Shown: piece after piece, positions 29,427-44,616 of the stretch
How the letters are laid out: each line of letters starts with the position of its first letter
Position numbering within the stretch: position 1 is the first letter of the stretch
DNA from: Ptiloglossa arizonensis
Taxonomy: Eukaryota > Arthropoda > Insecta > Hymenoptera > Colletidae
Direction of reading: 5' to 3'
Assembly: GCF_051014685.1 (NCBI RefSeq)
Contig: NC_135061.1
Coordinates: forward strand, 186,001-250,000
DNA length: 64,000 nucleotides
Program-made: the position numbers and the translations under genes
Notes under the pieces: model-generated
Databases searched by the model: none
The model's input: only the letters and a program-made list of their open reading frames with translations
Told to the model about the DNA's origin: nothing

Positions 29427-32400
29427 GCATAAGTTCTAGGATATGCGTTATATATTATATGTTATACGTTGTACGTTATACGTTATACGTTATACGTTAT
29501 ACGTTATACGTTATACGTTATACGTTATACGTTATACGTTATACGTTATACGTTATACGTTATACTTTATACGTTATACGCTATACGTTATACGTTATTC
29601 AGCATCATTCTAGGATATGCGTTACACATTGTATGTTATACGTTATACATTATACGTTATACGTTGTACGTTATACGGTATACGATATACGATATACGTT
29701 ACACGTTATCCGTTATACGTTATACGTTATACGTTATACGTATTACGTTATACGTTATACGTTATACGTTATACGTTATACGTTATACGTTATAGGTTAT
29801 ACGTTATACGTTATACGTTATACGTTATACGTTATACGTTATACGTTACACGTTATACGTTATACGTTATACGTTATACGTTATACGTTATACGTTATAC
29901 GTTAAAAGTTATACGTTATACGTTATACGTTAAAAGTTATACGTTATACGTTATACGTTAAAAGTTATACGTTATACGTTATACGTTATACACTATATGT
30001 TATACGTTATACGTTATACACTATACGTTATACGGCATAAGTTCTAGGATATGCGTTATATATTATATGTTATACGTTGTACGTTATACGTTATACGTTA
30101 TACGTTATACGTTATACGTTATACGTTATACGTTATACGTTATACGTTATACGTTATACGTTATACGTTATACGCTATACGTTATACGTTATTCAGCATA
30201 AGTTCTAGGATATGCGTTATACATTATATGTTATACGTTATACATTATACGTTATACGTTGTACGTTATACGGTATACGGTATACGATATACGATATACG
30301 TTACACGTTATCCGTTATACGTTATACGTTATACGTTATACGTTATACGTATTACGTTATACGTTATACGTTATACGTTATACGTTATACGTTATACGTT
30401 ATACGTTATACGTTATACGTTATACGTTATACGTTATACGTTACACGTTATACGTTATACGTTATACGTTATACGTTATACGTTATACGTTATACGTTAT
30501 ACGTTAAAAGTTATACGTTATACGTTATACATTATACGTTATACGGCATAAGTTCTAGGATATGCGTTATAGATTATATGTTATACTTTATACGTTATAC
30601 GTTATACGTTATACGTTATACGTATTACGTTATACGTTATACGTTATACGTTATACGTTATACGTTATACGTTATACGTAATACGTTATACGTTATACGT
30701 TATACGTTATACGTTATACGTTATACGTTATACGTTATACGTTATACGTTATTTGTTATAGGTTATACGTTATACGTTATACATTATACGTTATACGTTA
30801 TACGTTATACGTTATACGTTATACGTATTACGTTATACGTTATACGTTATACGTTATACGTTATACGTTATACGTTATACGCTATACTTTATACGTAATA
30901 CGTTACACGTTATACGTTATACGGTATACGTTATACGTTATACGTTATACGTTATACGTTATACGTTATGCGTTATACGTTATACGTTATACGTTATACG
31001 TTATACGTATTACGTTATAGGTTATACGTTATACGTTATAGGTTATACGTTATACGTTATACGTTATACGTTATACGTTATACGTTATACGTTATACGTT
31101 ATAAGTTATACGTTATACGTTATACGTATTACGTTATACGTTATACGTTATACGTTAAAAGTTATACGTTATACGTTATACGTTAAAAGTTATACGTTAT
31201 ACGTTATACGTTATACACTATATGTTATACGTTATACGTTATACACTATACGTTATACGGCATAAGTTCTAGGATATGCGTTATATATTATATGTTATAC
31301 GTTGTACGTTATACGTTATACGTTATACGTTATACGTTATACGTTATACGTTATACGTTATACGTTATACTTTATACGTTATACGCTATACGTTATACGT
31401 TATTCAGCATAAGTTCTAGGATACGCGTTATACATTGTATGTTATACGTTATACATTATACGTTATACGTTGTACGTTATACGGTATACGATATACGATA
31501 TACGTTACACGTTATCCGTTATACGTTATACGTTATACGTTATACGTATTACGTTATACGTTATACGTTATACGTTATACGTTATACGTTATACGTTATA
31601 CGTTATACGTTATACGTTATACGTTATACGTTATACGTTATACGTTATACGTTACACGTTATACGTTACACGTTATACGTTATACGTTATACGTTATACG
31701 TTATACGTTATACGTTATACGTTATACGTTATACGTTACACGTTATACGTTATACGTTATACGTTATACGTTATACGTTATACGTTGTACGTTATACGTT
31801 AAAAGTTATACGTTATACGTTATACGTATTACGTTATACGTTATGCGTTATACGTTATACGTTATACGTTATACGTTATACGTTATACGTTATACGTTAT
31901 ACGTTATACGTTATACGTTATACGTTATACGTTGCACGTTATACGTTATACGTTATACGTTATACGTTATACGTTATACGTTATACGTTATACGTTATAC
32001 GTTAAAAGTTATACGTTATACGTTATACATTATACGTTATACGGCATAAGTTCTAGGATATGCGTTATAGATTATATGTTATACGTTATACGTTATACGT
32101 TATACGTTATACGTTATACGTTATACGTTATACGTATTACGTTATACGTTATACGTATTACGTTATACGTTATACGTTATACGTTAAAAGTTATACGTTA
32201 TACGTTATACGTTATACGTTAAAAGCAATACGTTATACGTTATACGTTATACACTATATGTTATACGTTATACGTTATACACTATACGTTATACGGCATA
32301 AGTTCTAGGATATGCGTTATATATTATATGTTATACGTTGTACGTTATACGTTATACGTTATACGTTATACGTTATACGTTATACGTTATACGTTATACG

Positions 32401-35312
32401 TTATACGGTATACGTTATACGTTATACGTTATACGCTATACGTTATACGTTATTCAGCATAAGTTCTAGGATATGCGTTATACATTATATGTTATACGTT
32501 ATACATTATACGTTATACGTTGTACGTTATACGGTATACGATATACGATATACGTTACACGTTATCCGTTATACGTTATACGTTATACGTTATACGTATT
32601 ACGTTATACGTTATACGTTATACGTTATACGTTATACGTTATACGTTATACGTTATACGTTATACGTTACACGTTATACGTTATACGTTATACGTTATAC
32701 GTTATACGTTATACGTTATACGTTATACGTTAAAAGTTATGCGTTATACGTTATACATTATACGTTATACGGCATAAGTTCTAGGATATGCGTTATAGAT
32801 TATATGTTATACGTTATACGTTATACGTTATACGTTATACGTTATACTTTATACGTTGTACGCTATACGTTATACGTTATTCAGCATAAGTTCTAGGATA
32901 TGCGTTATACATTGTATGTTATACGTTATACATTATACGTTATACGTTGTACGTTATACGGTATACGATATACGATATACGTTACACGTTATCCGTTATA
33001 CGTTATACGTTATACGTTATACGTATTACGTTATACGTTATACGTTATACGTTATACGTTATACGTTATACGTTATACGTTATACGTTATACGTTATACG
33101 TTATACGTTATACGTTATACGTTATACGTTATACGTTGCACGTTATACGTTATACGTTATACGTTATACGTTATACGTTATACGTTATACGTTATACGTT
33201 ATACGTTAAAAGTTATACGTTATACGTTATACATTATACGTTATACGGCATAAGTTCTAGGATATGCGTTATAGATTATATGTTATACGTTATACGTTAT
33301 ACGTTATACGTTATACGTTATACGTTATACGTTATACGTTATACGTTATACGTATTACGTTATACGTTATACGTTATACGTTATACGTTAAAAGTTATAC
33401 GTTATACGTTATACGTTATACGTTAAAAGCAATACGTTATACGTTATACGTTATACACTATATGTTATACGTTATACGTTATACACTATACGTTATACGG
33501 CATAAGTTCTAGGATATGCGTTATATATTATATGTTATACGTTGTACGTTATACGTTATACGTTATACGTTATACGTTATACGTTATACGTTATACGTTA
33601 TACGTTATACGTTATACGTTATACGTTATACGTTATACGTTATACGCTATACGTTATACGTTATTCAGCATAAGTTCTAGGATATGCGTTATACATTATA
33701 TGTTATACGTTATACATTATACGTTATACGTTGTACGTTATACGGTATACGATATACGATATACGTTACACGTTATCCGTTATACGTTATATGTTATACG
33801 TTATACGTATTACGTTATACGTTATACGTTATACGTTATACGTTATACGTTATACGTTATACGTTATACGTTATACGTTATACGTTATACGTTATACGTT
33901 ACACGTTATACGTTATACGTTATACGTTATACGTTATACGTTATACGTTATACGTTATACGTTATACGTTATACGTTATACGTTATACGTTATACGTTAT
34001 ACGTATTACGTTATACGTTATACGTTATACGTTATACGTTATACGTTACACGTTATACGCTATACTTTATACGTAATACGTTACACGTTATACGTTATAC
34101 GGTATACGTTATACGTTATACGTTATACGTTATACGTTATACGTTATGCGTTATACGTTATACGTTATACGTTATACGTATTACGTTATAGGTTATACGT
34201 TATACGTTATAGGTTATACGTTATACGTTATACGTTATACGTTATACGTTATACGTTATACGTTATACGTTATACGTTATACGTTATACGTTATACGTAT
34301 TACGTTATACGTTATACGTTATACGTTAAAAGTTATACGTTATACGTTATACGTTAAAAGTTATACGTTATACGTTATACGTTATACACTATATGTTATA
34401 CGTTATACGTTATACACTATACGTTATACTGCATAAGTTCTAGGATATGCGTTATATATTATATGTTATACGTTGTACGTTATACGTTATACGTTATACG
34501 TTATACGTTATACGTTATACGTTATACGTTGTACGTTATACGTTATACGTTAAAAGTTATACGTTATACGTTATACATTATACGTTATACGGCATAAGTT
34601 CTAGGATATGCGTTATAGATTATATGTTATACGTTATACGTTATACGTTATACGTTATACGTTATACGTTATACGTTATACTTTATACGTTATACGCTAT
34701 ACGTTATACGTTATTCAGCATAAGTTCTAGGATATGCGTTATACATTGTATGTTATACGTTATACATTATACGTTATACGTTGTACGTTATACGGTATAC
34801 GATATACGATATACGTTACACGTTATCCGTTATACGTTATACGTTATACGTTATACGTATTACGTTATACGTTATACGTTATACGTTATACGTTATACGT
34901 TATACGTTATACGTTATACGTTATACGTTATACGTTATACGTTATACGTTATACGTTATACGTTATACGTTGCACGTTATACGTTATACGTTATACGTTA
35001 TACGTTATACGTTATACGTTATACGTTATACGTTAAAAGTTATACGTTATACGTTATACATTATACGTTATACGGCATAAGTTCTAGGATATGCGTTATA
35101 GATTATATGTTATACGTTATACGTTATACGTTATACGTTATACGTTATACGTTATACGTTATACGTTATACGTATTACGTTATACGTTATACGTTATACG
35201 TTATACGTTAAAAGTTATACGTTATACGTTATACGTTAAAAGCAATACGTTATACGTTATACGTTATACACTATATGTTATACGTTATACGTTATACACT
35301 ATACGTTATACG
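29427..35312. repeat. Box-dense region with irregular B, C and A order
   Basis: Boxes: B29427, C29602, B30035, C30196, A30546, B31260, C31407, A32044, B32296, C32457, A32772, C32884, A33248, B33500, C33668, B34431, A34592, C34718, A35075. Box-free stretches of 0.6-0.8 kb lie at 30581-31259, 31442-32043 and 33703-34430; the first and third carry the TTATAGG, CTATACT plus TAATACG, and TTATGCG marks of the long box-free segments. The C box at 29602 has a 1-bp deletion in unit 1 (GCATCA, 29602-29607). C31407 has ATACGCG as unit 3. Two A boxes are followed by a C box at only 112-126 bp (32772 to 32884, 34592 to 34718). B34431 is preceded by TTATACT. Confidence 0.85.
29602..29607 (+). other. 1-bp deletion in the first unit of a C box
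   Basis: Unit 1 reads GCATCA instead of GCATAAG. It is followed by a normal TTCTAGG at 29608. Register moves from -1 to -2. No other copy has it. Confidence 0.85.
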
Positions 35313-38085
35313 GCATAAGTTCTAGGATATGCGTTATATATTATATGTTATACGTTGTACGTTATACGTTATACGTTATACGTTATACGTTATACGTTAT
35401 ACGTTATACGTTATACGTTATACGTTATACGTTATACGTTATACGCTATACGTTATACGTTATTCAGCATAAGTTCTAGGATATGCGTTATACATTATAT
35501 GTTATACGTTATACATTATACGTTATACGTTGTACGTTATACGGTATACGATATACGATATACGTTACACGTTATCCGTTATACGTTATACGTTATACGT
35601 TATACGTATTACGTTATACGTTATACGTTATACGTTATACGTTATACGTTATACGTTATACGTTATACGTTATACGTTATACGTTATACGTTATACGTTA
35701 TACGTTACACGTTATACGTTACACGTTATACGTTATACGTTATACGTTATACGTTATACGTTATACGTTATACGTTATACGTTATACGTTATACGTTATA
35801 CGTTATACGTTATACGTTATACGTTATACGTTATACGTTACACGTTATACGTTATACGTTATACGTTATACGTTATACGTTATACGTTATACGTTACACG
35901 TTATACGTTATACGTTATACGTTATACGTTATACGTTATACGTTATACGTTATACGTTATACGTTAAAAGTTATACGTTATACGTTATACATTATACTTT
36001 ATACGGCATAAGTTCTAGGATATGCGTTATAGATTATATGTTATACGTTATACGTTATACGTTATACGTTATACGTTATACGTTATACGTTATACGTTAT
36101 ACGTTATACGTTATACGTTGCACGTTATACGTTATACGTTATACGTTATACGTTATACGTTATACGTTATACGTTATACGTTAAAAGTTATACGTTATAC
36201 GTTATACATTATACGTTATACGGCATAAGTTCTAGGATATGCGTTATAGATTATATGTTATACGTTATACGTTATACGTTATACGTTATACGTTATACGT
36301 TATACGTTATACGTATTACGTTATACGTTATACGTTATACGTTAAAAGTTATACGTTATACGTTTATACGTTAAAAGCAATACGTTATACGTTATACGTT
36401 ATACACTATATGTTATACGTTATACGTTATACACTATACGTTATACGGCATAAGTTCTAGGATATGCGTTATATATTATATGTTATACGTTGTACGTTAT
36501 ACGTTATACGTTATACGTTATACGTTATACGTTATACGTTATACGTTATACGTTATACGTTATACGTTATACGTTATACGTTATACGTTATACGCTATAC
36601 GTTATACGTTATTCAGCATAAGTTCTAGGATATGCGTTATACATTATATGTTATACGTTATACATTATACGTTATACGTTGTACGTTATACGGTATACGA
36701 TATACGATATACGTTACACGTTATCCGTTATACGTTATACGTTATACGTTATACGTATTGCGTTATACGTTATACGTTATACGTTATACTTTATACGTTA
36801 TACGTTATACGTTATACGTTATACGTTATACGTTATACGTTATACGTTATACGTTATACGTTATACGTTACACGTTATACGTTATACGTTATACGTTATA
36901 CGTTATACGTTATACGTTATACGTTATACGTTAAAAGTTATACGTTATACGTTATACATTATACGTTATACGGCATAAGTTCTAGGATATGCGTTATAGA
37001 TTATATGTTATACGTTATACGTTATACGTTTTACGTTATACGTTATACGTTACACGTTATACGTTATACGTTATACGTTATACGTTATACGTTATACGTT
37101 ATACGTTATACGTTATACGTTATACGTTAAAAGTTATACGTTATACGTTATACATTATACTTTATACGGCATAAGTTCTAGGATATGCGTTATAGATTAT
37201 ATGTTATACGTTATACGTTATACGTTATACGTTATACGTTATACGTTACACAGTATACGTTATACGTTATCCGTTATACGTTATACGTTATACTTTATAC
37301 GTTATACGTTATACGTTATACGTTATACGTATTACGTTATACGTTATACGTTATACGTTATACGTTATACGTTATACGTTATACGTTATACGTTATACGT
37401 TATACGTTATGCGTTATAAGTTATACGTTATACGTTATACGTATTACGTTATAGGTTATACGTTATACGTTATAGGTTATACGTTATACGTTATACGTTA
37501 TACGTTATACGTTATACGTTATACGTTATACGTTATACGTTATACGTTATACGTATTACGTTATACGTTATACGTTATACTTTAAAAGTTATACGTTATA
37601 CGTTATACGTTAAAAGTTATACGTTATACGTTATACGTTATACACTATATGTTATACGTTATACGTTATACACTATACGTTATACGGCATAAGTTCTAGG
37701 ATATGCGTTATATATTATATGTTATACGTTGTACGTTATACGTTATACGTTATACGTTATACGTTATACGTTATACGTTATACGTTATACGTTATACGTT
37801 ATACGTTATACGTTATACTTTATACGTTATACGCTATACGTTATACGTTATTCAGCATAAGTTCTAGGATATGCGTTATACATTGTATGTTATACGTTGT
37901 ACATTATACGTTATACGTTGTACGTTATACGGTATACGATATACGATATACGTTACACGTTATCCGTTATACGTTATACGTTATACGTTATACGTTATAC
38001 GTATTACGTTATACGTTATACGTTATACGTTATACGTTATACGTTATACGTTATACGTTATACGTTATACACTATACGTTATACG
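35313..38085. repeat. 2.77-kb macro-repeat, copy 1
   Basis: Boxes: B35313, C35467, A36006, A36223, B36448, C36616, A36973, A37169, B37687, C37855. The next copy starts at the B box at 38086. Offsets between the two are 2,766-2,773 bp for all ten boxes. The C37855 signature carries TTGTACA (37899), shared only with the second copy (40671). A 1-bp insertion at 36363-36370 occurs only in this copy. A box-free stretch at 37204-37686 carries TTATGCG, TTATAGG pairs and TTAAAAG marks. Confidence 0.9.
36363..36370 (+). other. 1-bp insertion in a heptamer (register +1)
   Basis: The unit before TTAAAAG has eight bases, with an extra T. The homologous site near 39142 in the second macro-copy is a normal heptamer, so the insertion arose after the duplication or is a consensus error. 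Confidence 0.85.
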
Positions 38086-39639
38086 GCATAAGTTCTAGGA
38101 TATGCGTTATATATTATATGTTATACGTTGTACGTTATACGTTATACGTTATACGTTATACGTTATACGTTATACGTTATACGTTATACGTTATACGTTA
38201 TACGTTATACGTTATACGCTATACGTTATACGTTATTCAGCATAAGTTCTAGGATATGCGTTATACATTATATGTTATACGTTATACATTATACGTTATA
38301 CGTTGTACGTTATACGGTATACGATATACGATATACGTTACACGTTATCCGTTATACGTTATACGTTATACGTTATACGTATTACGTTATACGTTATACG
38401 TTATACGTTATACGTTATACGTTATACGTTATACGTTATACGTTATACGTTATACGTTATACGTTATACGTTATACGTTACACGTTATACGTTACACGTT
38501 ATACGTTATACGTTATACGTTATACGTTATACGTTATACGTTATACGTTATACGTTATACGTTATACGTTATACGTTATACGTTATACGTTATACGTTAT
38601 ACGTTATACGTTACACGTTATACGTTATACGTTATACGTTATACGTTATACGTTATACGTTACACGTTATACGTTATACGTTATACGTTATACGTTATAC
38701 GTTATACGTTATACGTTATACGTTATACGTTAAAAGTTATACGTTATACGTTATACATTATACTTTATACGGCATAAGTTCTAGGATATGCGTTATAGAT
38801 TATATGTTATACGTTATACGTTATACGTTATACGTTATACGTTATACGTTATACGTTATACGTTATACGTTATACGTTATACGTTGCACGTTATACGTTA
38901 TACGTTATACGTTATACGTTATACGTTATACGTTATACGTTATACGTTAAAAGTTATACGTTATACGTTATACATTATACGTTATACGGCATAAGTTCTA
39001 GGATATGCGTTATAGATTATATGTTATACGTTATACGTTATACGTTATACGTTATACGTTATACGTTATACGTTATACGTTATACGTATTACGTTATACG
39101 TTATACGTTATACGTTAAAAGTTATACGTTATACGTTATACGTTAAAAGCAATACGTTATACGTTATACGTTATACACTATATGTTATACGTTATACGTT
39201 ATACACTATACGTTATACGGCATAAGTTCTAGGATATGCGTTATATATTATATGTTATACGTTGTACGTTATACGTTATACGTTATACGTTATACGTTAT
39301 ACGTTATACGTTATACGTTATACGTTATACGTTATACGTTATACGTTATACGTTATACGTTATACGCTATACGTTATACGTTATTCAGCATAAGTTCTAG
39401 GATATGCGTTATACATTATATGTTATACGTTATACATTATACGTTATACGTTGTACGTTATACGGTATACGATATACGATATACGTTACACGTTATCCGT
39501 TATACGTTATACGTTATACGTTATACGTATTGCGTTATACGTTATACGTTATACGTTATACTTTATACGTTATACGTTATACGTTATACGTTATACGTTA
39601 TACGTTATACGTTATACGTTATACGTTATACGTTATACG

Positions 39640-39644
39640 TTACG
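39640..39644 (+). other. 2-bp deletion in a heptamer (register -2)
   Basis: One unit is reduced to TTACG, where the first macro-copy has TTACACG (near 36867). The register is restored 160 bp later by an insertion. Confidence 0.85.
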
Positions 39645-39798
39645 TTATACGTTATACGTTATACGTTATACGTTATACGTTATACGTTATACGTTATACG
39701 TTAAAAGTTATACGTTATACGTTATACATTATACGTTATACGGCATAAGTTCTAGGATATGCGTTATAGATTATATGTTATACGTTATACGTTATACG

Positions 39799-39807
39799 TT
39801 TTTTACG
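39799..39807 (+). other. 2-bp insertion in a heptamer (register +2)
   Basis: The unit has six T residues before ACG, nine bases in all. The homologous unit in the first macro-copy (about 37027) is TTTTACG. An expanded T run is typical of slippage or of homopolymer consensus error. Confidence 0.85.
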
Positions 39808-40858
39808 TTATACGTTATACGTTACACGTTATACGTTATACGTTATACGTTATACGTTATACGTTATACGTTATACGTTATACGTTATACGTTATACGTT
39901 AAAAGTTATACGTTATACGTTATACATTATACTTTATACGGCATAAGTTCTAGGATATGCGTTATAGATTATATGTTATACGTTATACGTTATACGTTAT
40001 ACGTTATACGTTATACGTTACACAGTATACGTTATACGTTATCCGTTATACGTTATACGTTATACTTTATACGTTATACGTTATACGTTATACGTTATAC
40101 GTATTACGTTATACGTTATACGTTATACGTTATACGTTATACGTTATACGTTATACGTTATACGTTATACGTTATACGTTATGCGTTATAAGTTATACGT
40201 TATACGTTATACGTATTACGTTATAGGTTATACGTTATACGTTATAGGTTATACGTTATACGTTATACGTTATACGTTATACGTTATACGTTATACGTTA
40301 TACGTTATACGTTATACGTTATACGTATTACGTTATACGTTATACGTTATACTTTAAAAGTTATACGTTATACGTTATACGTTAAAAGTTATACGTTATA
40401 CGTTATACGTTATACACTATATGTTATACGTTATACGTTATACACTATACGTTATACGGCATAAGTTCTAGGATATGCGTTATATATTATATGTTATACG
40501 TTGTACGTTATACGTTATACGTTATACGTTATACGTTATACGTTATACGTTATACGTTATACGTTATACGTTATACGTTATACGTTATACTTTATACGTT
40601 ATACGCTATACGTTATACGTTATTCAGCATAAGTTCTAGGATATGCGTTATACATTGTATGTTATACGTTGTACATTATACGTTATACGTTGTACGTTAT
40701 ACGGTATACGATATACGATATACGTTACACGTTATCCGTTATACGTTATACGTTATACGTTATACGTTATACGTATTACGTTATACGTTATACGTTATAC
40801 GTTATACGTTATACGTTATACGTTATACGTTATACGTTATACGTTATACGTTATACGT

Positions 40859-43734
40859 TATACGTTATACGTTACACGTTATACGTTACACGTTATACGT
40901 TATACGTTATACGTTACACGTTATACGTTATACGTTATACGTTATACGTTATACGTTACACGTTATACGTTATACGTTATACGTTACACGTTATACGTTA
41001 TACGTTATACGTTATACGTTACACGTTAAAAGTTATACGTTATACGTTATACGTTATACGTTATACGTTATACGTTATACGTTATACGTTATACGTTATA
41101 CGTTATACGTTATACGTTAAAAATTATACGTTATACGTTATACATTATACGTTATACGGCATAAGTTCTAGGATATGCGTTATACATTGAATGTTATACG
41201 TTATACATTATACGTTATACGTTGTACGTTATACGGTATACGATATACGATATACGTTACAAGTTATCCGTTATACGTTATACGTTATACGTTATACGTA
41301 TTACGTTATACGTTATACGTTATACGTTATACGTTATACGTTATACGTTATACGTTATACGTTATACGTTATACGTCATACGTTATACGTTATACGTTAT
41401 ACGTTACACGTTATACGTTATACGTTATACGTTATACGTTATACGTTATACGTTATACGTTATACGTTAAAAGTTATACGTTATACGTTATACATTATAC
41501 GTTATACGGCATAAGTTCTAGGATATGCGTTATAGATTATATGTTATACGTTATACGTTATACGTTATACGTTATACGTTATACGTTATACGTTATACGT
41601 ATTACGTTATACGTTATACGTTATACGTTAAAAGTTATACGTTATACGTTATACGTTAAACGTTATACGTTATACGTTATACGTTATACACTATATGTTA
41701 TACGTTATACGTTATACACTATACGTTATACGGCATAAGTTCTAGGATATGCGTTATATATTATATGTTATACGTTGTACGTTATACGTTATACGCTATA
41801 CGTTATACGTTATACGTTATACGTTATACGTTATACGTTATACGTTATACTTTATACGTTATACGTTATACGCTATACGTTATACGTTATTCAGCATAAG
41901 TTCTAGGATATGCGTTATACATTATATGTTATACGTTATACATTATACGTTATACGTTGTACGTTATACGGTATACGATATACGATATACGTTACACGTT
42001 ATCCGTTATACGTTATACGTTATACGTTATACGTATTACGTTATACGTTATACGTTATACGCTATACGTTAAACGTTATTCAGCATAAGTTCTAGGATAT
42101 GCGTTATACATTGTATGTTATACGTTATACATTATACGTTATACGTTGTACGTTATACGGTATACGATATACGATATACGTTACACGTTATCCGTTATAC
42201 GTTATACGTTATACGTTATACGTTATACGTTATACGTTATACGTTATACGTTAAAAGTTATACGTTATACGTTATACGTTATACGTTATACGTTATACGT
42301 TATACGTTATACGTTATACGTTATACGTTACACGTTATACGTTATACGTTATACGTTATACGTTATACGTTATACGTTATACGTTATACGTTATACGTTA
42401 TACGTTATACGTTACACGTTATACGTTATACGTTATACGTTATACGTTATACGTTATACGTTATACGTTATACGTTAAAAGTTATACGTTATACGTTATA
42501 CATTATACGTTATACGGCATAAGTTCTAGGATATGCGTTATAGATTATATGTTATACGTTATACGTTATACGTTATACGTTATACGTTATACGTTATACG
42601 TTATACGTATTACGTTATACGTTATACGTTATACGTTAAAAGTTATACGTTATACGTTATACGTTAAAAGCAATACGTTATACGTTATACGTTATACACT
42701 ATATGTTATACGTTATACGTTATACACTATACGTTATACGGCATAAGTTCTAGGATATGCGTTATATATTATATGTTATACGTTGTACGTTATACGTTAT
42801 ACGTTATACGTTATACGTTATACGTTATACGTTATACGTTATACGTTATACGTTATACGTTGTACGCTATACGTTATACGTTATTCAGCATAAGTTCTAG
42901 GATATGCGTTATACATTATATGTTATACGTTATACATTATACGTTATACGTTGTACGTTATACGGTATACGATATACGATATACGTTACACGTTATCCGT
43001 TATACGTTATACGTTATACGTTATACGTTATACGTATTACGTTATACGTTATACGTTATACGTTATACGTTATACGTTATACGTTATACGTTATACGTTA
43101 TACGTTATACGTTATACGTTATACGTTACACGTTATACGTTATACGTTATACGTTATAAGTTATACGTTATACGTTATACGTTATACGTTATACGTTATA
43201 CGTTATACGTTATACGTTATACGTATTACGTTATACGTTATACGTTATACGTTATACGTTATACGTTATACGTTATACGCTATACTTTATACGTAATACG
43301 TTACACGTTATACGTTATACGGTATACGTTATACGTTATACGTTATACGTTATACGTTATACGTTATACGTTATGCGTTATACGTTATACGTTATACGTT
43401 ATACGTTATACGTATTACGTTATAGGTTATACGTTATACGTTATAGGTTATACGTTATACGTTATACGTTATACGTTATACGTTATACGTTATACGTTAT
43501 ACGTTATACGTTATACGTTATACGTATTACGTTATACGTTATACGTTATACGTTATACGTTACACGTTATACGTTATACGTTATACGTTATACGTTATAC
43601 GTTATACGTTATACGTTATACGTTATACGTTATACGTTATACGTTATACGTTATACGTTATACGTTATACGTTGCACGTTATACGTTATACGTTATACGT
43701 TATACGTTATATGTTATACGTTATACGTTATACG
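40859..43734. repeat. Box-dense region with a hybrid box
   Basis: Boxes: A/C hybrid at 41159, A41509, B41733, C41894, C42083, A42517, B42741, C42888. The stretch before 41159 is rich in TTACACG spaced 14-42 bp apart. A42517 and B42741 are 224 bp apart, the standard A-to-B spacing. From 42923 to 43734 there are no boxes; this stretch carries the C signature, then CTATACT plus TAATACG, TTATGCG, TATTACG and TTATAGG marks like the long box-free segments. Confidence 0.85.
41159..41193 (+). repeat. Hybrid box: A-type left flank, C-type right half
   Basis: The upstream flank is of the A1 type (a TTAAAAA unit at -42, TTATACA at -21), but unit 4 is TTATACA and unit 5 is TTGAATG. The full C downstream signature follows (TTGTACG, GTATACG, two ATATACG). 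The simplest reading is a crossover or conversion between an A and a C box within the shared first three units. Confidence 0.85.
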
Positions 43735-44616
43735 GCATAAGTTCTAGGATATGCGTTATAGATTATATGTTATACGTTATACGTTATACGTTATACGTTA
43801 TACGTTATACTTTATACGTTATACGCTATACGTTATACGTTATTCAGCATAAGTTCTAGGATATGCGTTATACACTGTATGTTATACGTTATACATTATA
43901 CGTTATACGTTGTACGTTATACGGTATACGATATACGATATACGTTACACGTTATCCGTTATACGTTATACGTTATACGTTATACGTATTACGTTATACG
44001 TTATACGTTATACGTTATACGTTATACGTTATACGTTATACGTTATACGTTATACGTTATACGTTATACGTTATACGTTATACGCTATACGTTACACGTT
44101 ATACGTTATACGTTATACGTTATACGTTATACGTTATACGTTATACGTTATATGTTATACGTTATACGTTATACGGCATAAGTTCTAGGATATGCGTTAT
44201 AGATTATATGTTATACGTTATACGTTATACGTTATACGTTATACGTTATACTTTATACGTTATACGCTATACGTTATACGTTATTCAGCATAAGTTCTAG
44301 GATATGCGTTATACACTGTATGTTATACGTTATACATTATACGTTATACGTTGTACGTTATACGGTATACGATATACGATATACGTTACACGTTATCCGT
44401 TATACGTTATACGTTTTACGTTATACGTATTACGTTATACGTTATACGTTATACGTTATACGTTATACGTTATACGTTATACGTTATACGTTATACGTTA
44501 TACGTTATACGTTATACGTTATACGTTACACGTTATACGTTATACGTTATACGTTATACGTTATACGTTATACGTTATACGTTATACGTTATACGTTATA
44601 CGTTATACGTTACACG
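43735..44616. repeat. 441-bp tandem duplication (A-C unit)
   Basis: Boxes A43735, C43847, A44176, C44288 repeat with an exact offset of 441 bp (63 heptamers). Both C boxes share the fourth unit TTACACT... variant seen as TTATACA changed to end ACACTG at units 4-5, not seen elsewhere, and both A boxes have TTATATG instead of TTATACA at -21. The recent origin is inferred from these shared private marks. The right boundary is approximate. Confidence 0.85.

Larger units (their letters stand above)
38086..40858. repeat. 2.77-kb macro-repeat, copy 2
   Basis: Boxes: B38086, C38240, A38772, A38989, B39220, C39388, A39743, A39941, B40459, C40627, matching copy 1 box for box. Private to this copy are a 2-bp deletion at 39640-39644 and a 2-bp insertion at 39799-39807, which cancel. 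Both copies have TATTGCG after the C signature (36756 and 39528 regions) and TTGTACA after the last C box. The right boundary is approximate. Confidence 0.88.
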
